DNA of 64,000 nucleotides from CAZXSK01 sp964642855. Lineage in GTDB: Bacteria; Planctomycetota; Phycisphaerae; SM23-33. Where the stretch lies: the NCBI GenBank assembly GCA_964642855.1, contig CAZXSK010000012.1, positions 1 to 64,000 on the forward strand. Reading direction: 5' to 3'. The position numbers and the translations under genes are program-made. This document shows, in pieces, positions 45,251-54,348 of the stretch. The notes beneath the pieces are model-generated. The model was not told the DNA's origin. It made no database searches and saw only the letters and a program-made list of their open reading frames with translations. Position 1 is the first letter of the stretch. Each line of letters begins with the position of its first letter.

Positions 45251-46771
45251 TCAGCCTTCCACCTCTGCCGGGCGAGAGTCCTCCCGCACCTGACGGCGAG
45301 CCGCACGCTGGGCGTGGAAGCTCATCAGCGATACGTAGTAGAACCCAAACGAGAACATTACCAGAAATGGCGTGACCGCTGCCGACTCGAAGCTGCGAAG
45401 GCTCAGAACGGCACACGTGCTGACGTAAACTCCGAGAGCGAACTCGATGTACGGAAGCCAGTTGCGTTTCGTGCCCTTCCCCGGGGCCTCGCTGGCACGG
45501 TCCAAAGAAGACCCGTACTTCGGCGTGCGGACAAACTCGCTGCCCTTGCCGAACCACGCCTCAAGAACGGCCTTAGTGTTCGACAAACACAGGCCGATAC
45601 CGATGGCCATCATGGCAGGCAGGTGCTTGACCGCCGATCGCCAATCCCCGCGAAGCTCAAACTGGCTGGCTACGTAGAAGACCGCAGCCGACATCGTCGC
45701 CAGGCTGAAGACCCCCGTATCGAACGCGATGCGGATCCACGAGCCCTTCGCCCAGGGAGCCGTCTGCATGTACATCGCAGGGTACATCAGCACGACCAGA
45801 AGCAACATCAACACGTGCATCATGTAGGAAGTCAGCTGGAAAAATGCCTCGACCTTCACCTTCAGCGGGAACTTCGAGAGCAGCACCTTGGGAAGCATTT
45901 TCAGAGACGTCTGCGCACCGCCCTTGGTCCACCGGAACTGCTGGGCCTTGAACGCGTTCATTTCGGGAGGGAGTTCTGCCGGGGAGGTCAGGTCAGGCAG
46001 GAAAACGAACTTCCACCCCTTCAACTGAGCACGGTAGGACAGATCCAGATCCTCGGTGAGCGTATCGTGATGCCACCCGCCCGCGTCGTCGATCGCACAC
46101 CTGCGCCACGTACCGGCCGTGCCATTGAAAGCCATGAAACGCTCACTGCGATTCCGGGCGACGTGTTCGATCGCAAAGTGTCCGTCGAGGAAGATCGCCT
46201 GAGATCGCGTCAGCAGGCTGTCGTTGCGGTTTAGGTGATCCCAACGGGTCTGCACTGCACACACACTGGAGTTGCTGAAGTAGGGCAGGGATCGCTTCAG
46301 GAAATCCGGCTCGGGAACGAAGTCGGCATCGAAGATCGATACAAACTCCCCCTTGGCGGACTCAAGCCCGTTCCGCAACGCTCCGGCTTTGTAGCCCTGG
46401 CGGTTTGTGCGATGGATATACTGAACATCGAAGCCGCGGGCACGGGCCTCTTCGACGGCCTCTTTGGCAATCTGGCAGGTATCGTCGGTGCTGTCGTCGA
46501 GAACCTGAATCTGCAGCTTGTCCTTCGGATAGTCCAGCCGACAGGTCTGCCGAATGACCCGCCTTGCAACCAGCCGCTCGTTGTACATGGGCAGCTGCAC
46601 GGTGACACGTGGCCAGTCCTCAATCTTCGCCGGAAGCTTCGGGGATTTGTGTCGGTTGCGGTAATACAGGAATACTAACACGTACCGGTGCAGGCCATAG
46701 ATCGACACAAGCACCAGCAGCATGGTGTAAATGGTCATGAAGGCGGTTTGTCCGAATGATGCCCAATCCAT
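45251..46771 (-). CDS. BcsA-like processive glycosyltransferase (GT2)
   Basis: 506 residues; start at 46771 with GAGGG eight bases upstream (a TTG at 46840 is unlikely). Hydrophobic helices flank a GT2 domain: RVTVQLPMYNE, VLDDSTDDT, IFDADF, TEDLDLSYR and QQFRWTKG, the D, DxD, TED and QxxRW motifs of processive glycosyltransferases of the cellulose/hyaluronan synthase type. No PilZ domain is present. It probably assembles and exports a beta-linked polysaccharide from UDP-sugars. It is convergent with tRNA-Leu and has its own predicted promoter. Confidence 0.9.
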   Translation of the reverse strand: MDWASFGQTAFMTIYTMLLVLVSIYGLHRYVLVFLYYRNRHKSPKLPAKIEDWPRVTVQLPMYNERLVARRVIRQTCRLDYPKDKLQIQVLDDSTDDTCQIAKEAVEEARARGFDVQYIHRTNRQGYKAGALRNGLESAKGEFVSIFDADFVPEPDFLKRSLPYFSNSSVCAVQTRWDHLNRNDSLLTRSQAIFLDGHFAIEHVARNRSERFMAFNGTAGTWRRCAIDDAGGWHHDTLTEDLDLSYRAQLKGWKFVFLPDLTSPAELPPEMNAFKAQQFRWTKGGAQTSLKMLPKVLLSKFPLKVKVEAFFQLTSYMMHVLMLLLVVLMYPAMYMQTAPWAKGSWIRIAFDTGVFSLATMSAAVFYVASQFELRGDWRSAVKHLPAMMAIGIGLCLSNTKAVLEAWFGKGSEFVRTPKYGSSLDRASEAPGKGTKRNWLPYIEFALGVYVSTCAVLSLRSFESAAVTPFLVMFSFGFYYVSLMSFHAQRAARRQVREDSRPAEVEG

Positions 46772-46878
46772 GAGCTGTGCCCTCGTGTTCCTTTTCCCGG
46801 TAATTGACGCGCTGCCTGCCGCCCCGGTATGGACAGACAAACCAGCCAGCAGAAAGCGCTGGAATGATCAAGTTCCGT

Positions 46879-46908
46879 ATTGTAACGATGAACCATTCTA
46901 ACCGTCAA
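46879..46908 (-). promoter_or_regulatory. Sigma-70-type promoter of the BcsA-like glycosyltransferase
   Basis: On the minus strand: TTGACG (46903-46908), an 18-bp spacer, then TACAAT (46879-46884). The -35 region starts TTGACGGTTA, close to TTGACGGTAA of the ExbBD-VWA promoter. Confidence 0.6.
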
Positions 46909-46946
46909 GGCCGCAAAATGCTTAGCTGGACAGGATTTGCTCGAAG

Positions 46947-47759
46947 TCAGCCCTTGACTGCCCCCGCCGTCAGGCCGGCGATGAATTCCCGCTGCAACAC
47001 GAAGAACAGAATCACCACAGGCAGAATCGACAGCAGCGTCCCGGCCATAAGTACCCCATATTCCTGCTGATACGTCCCGACCAACTGCGTCAGGCCGATC
47101 GGCAGGGTGAAGAGTTGGCGGTTGTGAAGGATGATCTGAGGCCAAAGGAAGCTGTTCCAGGTCGCCATGAAAGAGACCAGGCAGAACGCCCCGATCATCG
47201 GCCGGGATACGGGCAGAGCGATGTTCCAGTACAGCCCGAACTCGCTGCAGCCATCGATCCGCCCGGCCTGGAGAAGCTCATCAGGAATCTGCATCATCGA
47301 CTGGCGAAACAGGAACATTCCAAACACGCTGACGACACTTGGGATGATCAGACCGGGGAAGGAATCCATCAAGCCGATGTTGAAGATCAACTCATAGAGG
47401 GGAGCCAGCATGACCTGTGGCGGAATCATCATCGTCGCAAGCATCACAACCATGATGGGCTTCTTGGCGCGGAACTCGTACTTCGCAAGGGCAAACCCGC
47501 CCAGAGACGCAAAGAACAGCTGAAGCATCACCGTCGCGCCCGTCACGAAGAAGCTGTTCATCAGGAACCGCATGAACGGGATCTGGTCGAAGAGCTTCGA
47601 GAAGTTCTCGATGGACACCGTCGGGCCGAAGAACGGATACCGGAAGATGTCGTCGGTTGGCTTCAGTGCGGCTGCCACCAGCCAGACCAGAGGCGTCAGC
47701 ATGACCACCGTCACGAGCACCAGCACCACATGAAGAAGGATTCGCCAGAAGGTCCTCAT
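46947..47759 (-). CDS. Sugar ABC importer permease, MalG/UgpE type
   Basis: 270 residues, six transmembrane helices. The EAA loop LQAGRIDGCSEFGLYWNIALP contacts the ATPase. Follows the second permease with a 1-bp gap and is the last gene of the operon. It belongs to the CUT1 class, which imports oligosaccharides and glycerol phosphates. No ATPase gene is in the operon or window, so a shared MsmX-like ATPase elsewhere is likely. Confidence 0.94.
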   Translation of the reverse strand: MRTFWRILLHVVLVLVTVVMLTPLVWLVAAALKPTDDIFRYPFFGPTVSIENFSKLFDQIPFMRFLMNSFFVTGATVMLQLFFASLGGFALAKYEFRAKKPIMVVMLATMMIPPQVMLAPLYELIFNIGLMDSFPGLIIPSVVSVFGMFLFRQSMMQIPDELLQAGRIDGCSEFGLYWNIALPVSRPMIGAFCLVSFMATWNSFLWPQIILHNRQLFTLPIGLTQLVGTYQQEYGVLMAGTLLSILPVVILFFVLQREFIAGLTAGAVKG

Positions 47760-47760
47760 T

Positions 47761-48690
47761 TCAGGCGGCCTCCTTCTTCCATGTCCCCGAAAGCCTCATC
47801 TGCACCAACGCCAGCATCAGCACCCCTGCCACCAGCGTCCAGCCTATGGCCGAGGCATAGCCGAGATCGCCCGTCACAAACCCGTTCTGGTAAAGGTACA
47901 TCACGATCGTAAGCCCGGCATTGTCCGTTCCCGGCGTGTTCTCCAGCAACAGATAGGGCAGCTCGAACAGCTGGAACGAGCCGATCGTGCTGAGCACGAC
48001 CACGAAAACGGCCACAGGCTTGATACTCGGAAGGGTCACGTGCCAGAAACGCTGCAGCGCGTTGGCGCCGTCCACCTTGGCGGCATCGTAGAGGTCCTGG
48101 TCAACCGCCTGAAGCGCTGCCAGGAAGTAAATCATGTTGAACCCGACGTACAGCCACAGTGATGTCATCACGATCGCGGGAAGAATCAGGTCCGGGTTCG
48201 CCAGCCACTTGGTCTCCAGCACATTGCTCTCGATACCGAATGTATCTGCCCCCCACTGAAGGAACCGGTTCAGCAGCCCATGGGTGGGCAGAAACAGCAC
48301 GCGGAAGAGAACCGCCACGAATACCATGCCCACAAGCCGTGGCGAGAAGAACGATAGCCGGAAGAAGTTCCTGCCCTTGACCAGCCTCCCGCTGAGCAGC
48401 AACGCCAGCCCCAGGCTCAGCGGAAGCTGAATTCCCACCGAGCAAACGGCGAAAATGACCGTGTTCTTGACGGCAGTATGAAAGTCCGGATCTTTCAGCA
48501 GGAACTTGAAGTTCTCCAGGCCTACGAACACCTGCGACTCCGGCCCGGAGGTGATGTAGAAACTGAGGACGAAACTCTTGATCAGCGGATAGGCCCCGAA
48601 CGCCAGGAAGGAAACCACGAAGGGCGCAACGAACAGGTACGGTGCGTACTTGTGCTGAAGCCTGAACAGCCTGGATTCCGACGAAGCCAT
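47761..48690 (-). CDS. Sugar ABC importer permease, MalF/UgpA type
   Basis: 309 residues, six transmembrane helices, with the EAA loop LYDAAKVDGANALQRFWHVTLP. The start overlaps the binding-protein stop by 1 bp. It forms a heterodimer with the MalG-type permease downstream to make the channel of a CUT1 importer. Confidence 0.94.
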   Translation of the reverse strand: MASSESRLFRLQHKYAPYLFVAPFVVSFLAFGAYPLIKSFVLSFYITSGPESQVFVGLENFKFLLKDPDFHTAVKNTVIFAVCSVGIQLPLSLGLALLLSGRLVKGRNFFRLSFFSPRLVGMVFVAVLFRVLFLPTHGLLNRFLQWGADTFGIESNVLETKWLANPDLILPAIVMTSLWLYVGFNMIYFLAALQAVDQDLYDAAKVDGANALQRFWHVTLPSIKPVAVFVVVLSTIGSFQLFELPYLLLENTPGTDNAGLTIVMYLYQNGFVTGDLGYASAIGWTLVAGVLMLALVQMRLSGTWKKEAA

Positions 48691-50069
48691 CAGAACGGGT
48701 TCCTTTGCATCTGCTTTCTCACGTCGTCAGCGGCAGATTCCATCTGCTCCCGGCAGTAGGCCCGAAACTCCTCGTCCACCTTACCGTGGCCGGCATAGAA
48801 CTGCGCACACCGGCCGATGCAGTTGGCCATCTTGTCCTTGGCCAGTTGCAGGAAGGGGCTGGAGTACACCTTCGGCACATCCTCAGCCAGGCCGATGTAC
48901 ATCTCCCCGATCTTCTGGCCACCCCAGTAATCCCGGGGCTGGCTGAAGGCCGGATGCTTCCAAGCCTCCTTGTATGGAGGGAGGATGTTGGTCTCCAGGA
49001 ACATCTTGCCCAGGATGTCCGGGTTGAAGTAGATGTGTTTGGCGAAGTCCCAGGCGAGGTCCTTATCCTCCGCCTGGCGGGTGATCGCGAGCATCGTGCC
49101 CCCCCAGACACTCGTTCGGCGTCCCCCCTTCTCGACGGCCGGCAGCGGCATCAGGCGCATCTTGCCTGCTACGCTTGTTACGAGTTTCTCGGTAGTCTTG
49201 CTCCGCCAGTCGGGACAAACGAAGAACAGGTATTGACCGTCCTCCACCGCACGGGTGAACAGCTCCCCCCCGCCGGGGTCGTAACCAATCTTGCCCTCTC
49301 CCGCCACCAGCGGGATGTACCAGATCAGCGTTTCCAACGCGATTCCGTTGTCCATGATCAGCTGCCCGTTGGCGTCGAAGAAATTCCCGCCGCGCTGATA
49401 GAGCAACATCTCGTAGTTGTGACTGCCCGTATCCGACAGCCGGATCATGTACCGGCCCGGCCTGGTGACACGTTTGCCTTCTTCGATGAACTTGTCCCAC
49501 GTGGTGAGCTCTTCCGGGACAATGCCGAGCTGCTTCACGAGATCCTCGCGGTAGGCCAGCATCACGGGATGCACATCGTGAGGGATGCCGAAAATCCTGC
49601 CCCGGTTTGTGTACTGGGCCAGGCGGTTCTGCACGAGCTTGTCCAGCAAGCCGTCTTCCTTCAGGCGGTCGGTCAGGTCGATGAAGCCAACTTCCTCAAC
49701 CGGGCCGCGGAAGAAGCTGCCCGCATAGCTGCTTTCGACCTCCACCAGGTCGGGCACGTCGGCATTGGACCAAAGCGACGCCCGCAGCCGGTTCCGAATC
49801 GCCTGGTTCTGAACAATCTGAACGTCGACGGTCACACCGGGGCGACTTTCTTCGAACAATGGAGCCGCAGCTTTGTATGCGTCGTAGTGGACCAGGGGAA
49901 AGGTCCACATCTCGATGGATGATTGCTCCCTGCTGACCGGATGCATGGCCAGCCATCCGCCCGAAAGAACCGTCATGACCACGATGATTCCGGGCGCAAG
50001 ACCGAAGGGAAAGAGCTCGGAGAGTCTTCCTCGGAACCGCTGCCAGGTAGATGCTTCTGAATTGGACAT
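48690..50069 (-). CDS. Extracellular sugar-binding protein of an ABC importer (membrane-anchored)
   Basis: 459 residues; start 50069 with GGAG five bases upstream. Carries an N-terminal hydrophobic helix (about 24-42, APGIIVVMTVLSGGWLAM) without a lipobox, so it looks membrane-anchored instead of released or acylated. The rest is a two-lobe type 1 extracellular solute-binding protein (IEMWTFPLVHYDAYKAAAPL, KHIYFNPDILGKMFLET). It delivers a sugar or polyol to the two permeases downstream. Confidence 0.88.
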   Translation of the reverse strand: MSNSEASTWQRFRGRLSELFPFGLAPGIIVVMTVLSGGWLAMHPVSREQSSIEMWTFPLVHYDAYKAAAPLFEESRPGVTVDVQIVQNQAIRNRLRASLWSNADVPDLVEVESSYAGSFFRGPVEEVGFIDLTDRLKEDGLLDKLVQNRLAQYTNRGRIFGIPHDVHPVMLAYREDLVKQLGIVPEELTTWDKFIEEGKRVTRPGRYMIRLSDTGSHNYEMLLYQRGGNFFDANGQLIMDNGIALETLIWYIPLVAGEGKIGYDPGGGELFTRAVEDGQYLFFVCPDWRSKTTEKLVTSVAGKMRLMPLPAVEKGGRRTSVWGGTMLAITRQAEDKDLAWDFAKHIYFNPDILGKMFLETNILPPYKEAWKHPAFSQPRDYWGGQKIGEMYIGLAEDVPKVYSSPFLQLAKDKMANCIGRCAQFYAGHGKVDEEFRAYCREQMESAADDVRKQMQRNPF

Positions 50070-50318
50070 GCCCACTCCGTCACTAACGCCTTGGGACGCG
50101 GGTTGACATTGTGCGCAATCGCGACCGACGAAGCAAGAAGCTGTGTGACCTATGCGGCTCCGCTGCTCGCAAGTCGCGGACGAGACCCGGTTGCTCGCAG
50201 AAAGCATTTCCACCCGTGGTTTTTCCAGCTGCCTGACCGTCGGTGCTATCCGGGACTGCCACAGTCACAGGGCGACTTGCCAGTCTCACCCGATACCCCA
50301 CTTCCGCGCCAGTGGGCT

Positions 50319-50555
50319 CTACTGGCTGCCAGCTTCGGATTCCTTCTTGCTGTCCCGGCCTTCGTAGATGCCGGAGAGAGCCTGCTGCACCTCTGACAGA
50401 ATCTGCCGGGTCAGCTCCCGTCTGCTCCGAACCATCACCCGAAAGCTGCGGTCATCTGTTCGTCGAAGTTCACTCTGCGTTTCCTGCAGCTCCCTTTCCA
50501 GGATCGCTTCCAACTCCGACAGTTCCTTCCGCGAAAACGTTATCGAATACGCCAT
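50319..50555 (-). CDS. Small coiled-coil protein (78 aa)
   Basis: Start 50555 has AAAGGA eight bases upstream. The chain is one charged amphipathic helix, FSRKELSELEAILERELQET followed by QSELRRTDDRSFRVM and further heptads, and probably forms a coiled coil. No membrane helix or signal. Similar short helical proteins are common in Planctomycetota but none is recognised. It lies between the sugar importer and the cyclophilin on the same strand. Confidence 0.5.
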   Translation of the reverse strand: MAYSITFSRKELSELEAILERELQETQSELRRTDDRSFRVMVRSRRELTRQILSEVQQALSGIYEGRDSKKESEAGSQ

Positions 50556-50726
50556 GGCATGTATCCTTTCCCCCAACCTGGCTCCACGTCGCTACCTCCT
50601 TACATAGAGAAGTGTAGCGGCGTGGTCGGCGGATACCGACCTCCCAGCAAGAACGGAACCTGTCTCCATATGCGGCCTCAAGCACCGCCAGGAAGTGCAT
50701 CCAGGAGGAACCGACGCGAAAACCCC

Positions 50727-51344
50727 CTAGTTCCTGCGCCGGGCCTTGATGATCATCGGCGGATCGACCGGCACGTCCATCATCTGTCTGGCACCGTGCC
50801 CGATGCTGTGAGTTTCCGTGTCGGCGATCTTCTTTGCCACGTCCATGCCCTCGATCACCTTGCCGAATACAGCGTAACCCGGGTTATCCCCCTGGGCATC
50901 GAGCATGGTATTGTCGACGGTGTTGATGAAGAACTGGCTGGTGGCACTGCCCGGGTCATTCGTGCGGGCCATGGCGATCGTTCCCGCTACATTGCTCAGG
51001 CCATTGTCTGCCTCGTTCTTGATAGGCGGGAACATCGGCGGCTTGCGGTCCATGGTCTTGGTAAAGCCCCCTCCCTGGATCACGTGGATGCCCTGGTTCA
51101 CCACCCTGTGGAACACGGTGCCCCCATAAAACCCCTCATCGACGTATCGCAGAAAATTCCTGACAGTTACCGGGGCTTGGGCCGGATACAATTCCAGCAC
51201 GATCTCGCCTTCGGATGTTTCGAGAGCAACCCGCACCGGCTCGTCTGTCTGCGCGGGCTCCGACTCGGGCTTCTCCGAGCCGCAACCGCTAAGAAGAAAC
51301 ACTGCCGCAAGCAAAGCCAGACCTGCTATCCTTTGATGAGCCAT
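50727..51344 (-). CDS. Lipoprotein cyclophilin-type peptidyl-prolyl isomerase
   Basis: 205 residues. Lipoprotein signal peptide with lipobox LLSGC, so acylated at the envelope. The cyclophilin domain follows: NFLRYVDEGFYGGTVFHRVV, VIQGGGF, GTIAMART and QFFINTVDN, the proline-isomerase core, and YAVFGKVIEGMDVAKKI. It folds exported proteins. The start lies 3 bp after the HIT-family stop, so both are co-transcribed. Confidence 0.95.
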   Translation of the reverse strand: MAHQRIAGLALLAAVFLLSGCGSEKPESEPAQTDEPVRVALETSEGEIVLELYPAQAPVTVRNFLRYVDEGFYGGTVFHRVVNQGIHVIQGGGFTKTMDRKPPMFPPIKNEADNGLSNVAGTIAMARTNDPGSATSQFFINTVDNTMLDAQGDNPGYAVFGKVIEGMDVAKKIADTETHSIGHGARQMMDVPVDPPMIIKARRRN

Positions 51345-51347
51345 CTG

Positions 51348-51770
51348 CTACTCTCCGAACTCTGACCGAATCGCCTCTGCGAGTTCCTCCGCCCTGCCTT
51401 GGGGATACTCCCCGGCCGGCCAGTTGAATTGGAATCGATCGCCTCGCCTGCGAGGGATGATATGGAAGTGCACGTGGGGCACCTCCTGATGGGCAACCTT
51501 ACCGTTATTCTGCAGGACATTCGCCCCGCCGGCACCGGTGGCCCCGATGACAGCAGATGTCAGCTTGGGCAGATTCCGCAGCATGTTTCCCGCCTGCTCA
51601 GCTGACAGCTGATCCACGGTCTCAGCATGGCTTTTGGGAATCAGAAGCACATGCCCGTCGGCGACCGGCCCGATATCCATAAATGCGAGGCATACCTCAT
51701 CCTCGTATACCTTCATGCAGGGGATCTCGCCCCGGATGATCCTGCAGAAGATGCAATCGTTCTCGTCCAT
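51348..51770 (-). CDS. HIT-family nucleotide-binding protein
   Basis: 140 residues. Starts with DCIFCRIIRGEIPC (zinc-binding CxxC) and carries the catalytic histidine triad VPHVHFHIIPRR near residue 100. HIT proteins of this HINT-type hydrolyse adenosine phosphoramidates and similar nucleotides. Directly precedes the cyclophilin. It lies downstream of the ribosomal-operon terminator at 51797, so it likely has its own promoter or receives read-through. Confidence 0.94.
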   Translation of the reverse strand: MDENDCIFCRIIRGEIPCMKVYEDEVCLAFMDIGPVADGHVLLIPKSHAETVDQLSAEQAGNMLRNLPKLTSAVIGATGAGGANVLQNNGKVAHQEVPHVHFHIIPRRRGDRFQFNWPAGEYPQGRAEELAEAIRSEFGE

Positions 51771-51796
51771 GGCTGCTCCACGTCGGGGTGGATATG

Positions 51797-51826
51797 AAAA
51801 CGCCCGGAGACCCTTGCCTCCGGGCG
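51797..51826 (-). terminator. Rho-independent terminator of the ribosomal operon
   Basis: On the minus strand CGCCCGGAG and CTCCGGGCG form a perfect 9-bp stem (51801-51826) around an 8-base loop, followed by TTTTC. Ends transcription after rplQ. Confidence 0.88.
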
Positions 51827-51861
51827 CTGAAGTTTATCAGGCAGCCTGGTGATGCTCAAGC

Positions 51862-52545
51862 TTACTCGCTCTTGGTCTCGTCCTCGCCTTCGGCTTGCCC
51901 ATCGTCACCGGCGTCCTCTGGTAGTTCGCCTTCGCCCTGCTGTTCGTCAGCCCCCGCGTCGTCCTGGATTTGGGTGTCTTCATCCGATTCTGTCGATGCA
52001 TCTTCCGTCTGCTGCCCGGAATCGGTCGGCGTCTGCGCCTCGGCCACACCTTCGGCAGCCTGAAGCCTCTTGGCAGCACGCTTCCGGCGTCGAGACGTGG
52101 GGCGACTTTCCTCCGAAGCGGCCGATTCTTCCTCGACCAATTGCAGCACCACCTGCGTTCCCGCATCGCCAATACGGCGGTCGGAAAGCCGGATGATCCG
52201 CGTATACCCGCCGTTGCGGCTGGCATAGCGGGGTGCGATCTCGTCGAAAAGCTTCTGCACGATGGTCGGCCGGCTATCCTTGTACCAATTCCAGCCTGTT
52301 TCCAGATCGTACTTCTCACCAATCTTCTTGTTCTGCAGCAGCCTAACAACCCGTCTGCGGGCAGCAAGATCGCCCTTCTTCGCGATCGTGATCAGCCGCT
52401 CCACAAACCTGCGGAGTTCCTTGGCCTTGGCCGTGGTGGTACGGATGGCCCCGTGTTCGAAAAGCGAAGCCGCCATGTTCCGGCGCATGGCCATGCGATG
52501 GCTCGTGCTCCGGCTAAGCTGCTTTCCCTGGATACGATGACGCAT
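51862..52545 (-). CDS. rplQ: 50S ribosomal protein L17 with long acidic tail
   Basis: 227 residues. The first ~125 are a normal L17 (MRHRIQGKQLSRSTSHRMAM and TTTAKAKELRRFVERLITIA). About 100 extra residues follow: a basic RRRKRAAKR patch and then an acidic, Gln/Glu/Asp-rich low-complexity tail ending GEDETKSE. Last gene of the ribosomal operon, downstream of rpoA by 59 bp. L17 sits near the polypeptide exit on the 50S subunit. Confidence 0.96.
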   Translation of the reverse strand: MRHRIQGKQLSRSTSHRMAMRRNMAASLFEHGAIRTTTAKAKELRRFVERLITIAKKGDLAARRRVVRLLQNKKIGEKYDLETGWNWYKDSRPTIVQKLFDEIAPRYASRNGGYTRIIRLSDRRIGDAGTQVVLQLVEEESAASEESRPTSRRRKRAAKRLQAAEGVAEAQTPTDSGQQTEDASTESDEDTQIQDDAGADEQQGEGELPEDAGDDGQAEGEDETKSE

Positions 52546-52604
52546 GATTCTACCTTCTCTGTATGATTACACCGTGACGCCGCCACCGGTCACCATGGCG
52601 GGTT

Positions 52605-53624
52605 CTAGATCTCTTCCCCGCCGACCGGAGCTCCCTCCGGCAGCGGCACGTTCATACCCAGCGACAGCCCGAGATCCTGGAGCTTGCGTTTCACCTCACG
52701 CAACGAGGTTTTGCCGAAGCTGCGAATCTTCAGGAGCTCAGCCTCGCTGCAGTTCGCAAGTTGGCCAACCGTCTCGATCTTCGCAGACTCAAGGCAGTTG
52801 TTGGCACGTACCGAAAGCTCCAGTTCGTGCACCGACATCTCCAGCTTTCGTTGGAGTTCCTGGTCAACGTCTGACGTTGCTTCTTCCGTAACCGACTCGA
52901 CAATCTGCTCGCCCACCTCAAAATACTGGACAAACGGATTGAGATGCTTGCGAAGGATTTTGGCGGCTTCGACCATCGCCATCTCCGGCGTGATCGTTCC
53001 GTTGGTCCACACCTCCAGCACCAGCCGGTCGAAATTGGTCTTCTGTCCGACACGGGTGTCCTCGGTGCGATATCGCACCCGGGTCACCGGAGAGAACGAC
53101 GCATCGATGTGGATCAGACCGAGCTCCTGGTCTTCGTCCGGATCGATCATCTCCTCGGCGGGCACGAAGCCTCGTCCGGTCTCGACGGTCATTTCCATGT
53201 CAAACGGTACGTTGTCGGTCAGCGTCGCGAGAACGAGATCGCCGTTGATGATCTCGATGCTCGGATCGGCTTCGATCATGTCTGCCGTCACCGGCCCCTT
53301 GACCTCGCTGTGAACACGAAGGGTCTGGGGCTCATCCGAGTGCGACTTGACCACGAGCGTCTTGACATTAAGGATGATGTCCGTGACATCCTCCAGAACG
53401 CCTTCCAGCGACATGAACTCGTGGTCGGCCCCGGCGATCTTCACGTCCGTGACGGATGCCCCCTCGAGACTGCTGAGAAGTATCCGACGCAGAGCGTTAC
53501 CGACCGTGGTTCCGAATCCACGCTCGAACGGCTCGACAGTGAATCGGCCGTACGTGGGCGTGGAGATTTCCTGATCATTGACAACCCGCGTGGGCAATTC
53601 CAGGCCGCGCCACCTGATTCGCAT
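52605..53624 (-). CDS. rpoA: RNA polymerase alpha subunit
   Basis: 339 residues from 53624, with GGAGG eight bases upstream. Alpha-NTD (ERGFGTTVGNALRRILLSSL, the dimerisation signature) and alpha-CTD (VHELELSVRANNCLESAKIE, then SEAELLKIRSFGKTSLREVK, the DNA/activator-binding helix-hairpin-helix). Assembles the polymerase core and binds UP elements. Between rpsD and rplQ, the standard alpha-operon position. Confidence 0.98.
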   Translation of the reverse strand: MRIRWRGLELPTRVVNDQEISTPTYGRFTVEPFERGFGTTVGNALRRILLSSLEGASVTDVKIAGADHEFMSLEGVLEDVTDIILNVKTLVVKSHSDEPQTLRVHSEVKGPVTADMIEADPSIEIINGDLVLATLTDNVPFDMEMTVETGRGFVPAEEMIDPDEDQELGLIHIDASFSPVTRVRYRTEDTRVGQKTNFDRLVLEVWTNGTITPEMAMVEAAKILRKHLNPFVQYFEVGEQIVESVTEEATSDVDQELQRKLEMSVHELELSVRANNCLESAKIETVGQLANCSEAELLKIRSFGKTSLREVKRKLQDLGLSLGMNVPLPEGAPVGGEEI

Positions 53625-53683
53625 TGAGCTTGCCTCCGTCCTGTCTGTTTCGTTAGCGGTCCTAGGGATCCGTCGCCGACGTC

Positions 53684-54304
53684 CTATCGGCTGCAGAACT
53701 CCACGATCAGTTGCACTTCGACCGGGATCAGCACGTCTTCCGGCGTGGGAAGCGAGACAATCTCGCCTTCCATTTTCGGAAGGTCCAGCCTCAGCCATTC
53801 CTGCACGTGCGGCTCGCCCAACTCTTCCAGGCGGCTTCGGACGAGGTTCCGCGAGCGATCCGACTCTTTCACGGAAATCTTGTCGCCCACCTGTACCATG
53901 TAGCTGGGCACATTCAGCCGCCGGCCATTGATGTAGATATGCCCGTGCGTAACCGTCTGCCGGGCTGCGGCTCGCGACTGAGCGAACCCCAGCTTGTAGA
54001 TTACATTGTCCAACCTGCGCTCCAGCAGTTGCAGCAACGCAGCGCCGGTGTCGCCCTTCATGCTGGCGGCCTTGCGGTAGTAGTTCATGAACTGCCGGTC
54101 GCGAACACCGTAATAGCGTTTGACCTTCTGCTTCTCGCGAAGCCGCTGGCCGTAGTCACTGCGCCGGCTGCGGCGCCAGTAGTGCATGCCCGGCGGCTGC
54201 ATGCGCCTCTCGAGCTTGCCGCTCTCGGACCGGGCGCCTTTGAGCATCAGGTTGATGCCCTCGCGCCGGCTGAGCCTGTCCTTGGGTCCCGTGTAACGTC
54301 CCAT
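53684..54304 (-). CDS. rpsD: 30S ribosomal protein S4
   Basis: 206 residues with the S4 RNA-binding domain (RLDNVIYKLGFAQSRAAARQ, VTHGHIYINGRRLNVPSYMV). Primary 16S rRNA binder. Lies between rpsK and rpoA. No N-terminal zinc cysteines are present (MGRYTGPKDRLSRREGINLM), so it is the C-minus form. Confidence 0.98.
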   Translation of the reverse strand: MGRYTGPKDRLSRREGINLMLKGARSESGKLERRMQPPGMHYWRRSRRSDYGQRLREKQKVKRYYGVRDRQFMNYYRKAASMKGDTGAALLQLLERRLDNVIYKLGFAQSRAAARQTVTHGHIYINGRRLNVPSYMVQVGDKISVKESDRSRNLVRSRLEELGEPHVQEWLRLDLPKMEGEIVSLPTPEDVLIPVEVQLIVEFCSR

Positions 54305-54348
54305 CGATCTATTGCTCCTCTATGCTTTCGCTCTGGCCGACTGTCGCA

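Noticed and set aside
50103..50119. TTGACA and a near-palindrome ATTGTGCGCAAT upstream of the sugar importer
   Set aside because: The TTGACA points away from the importer and has no -10; the dyad is imperfect at two positions.
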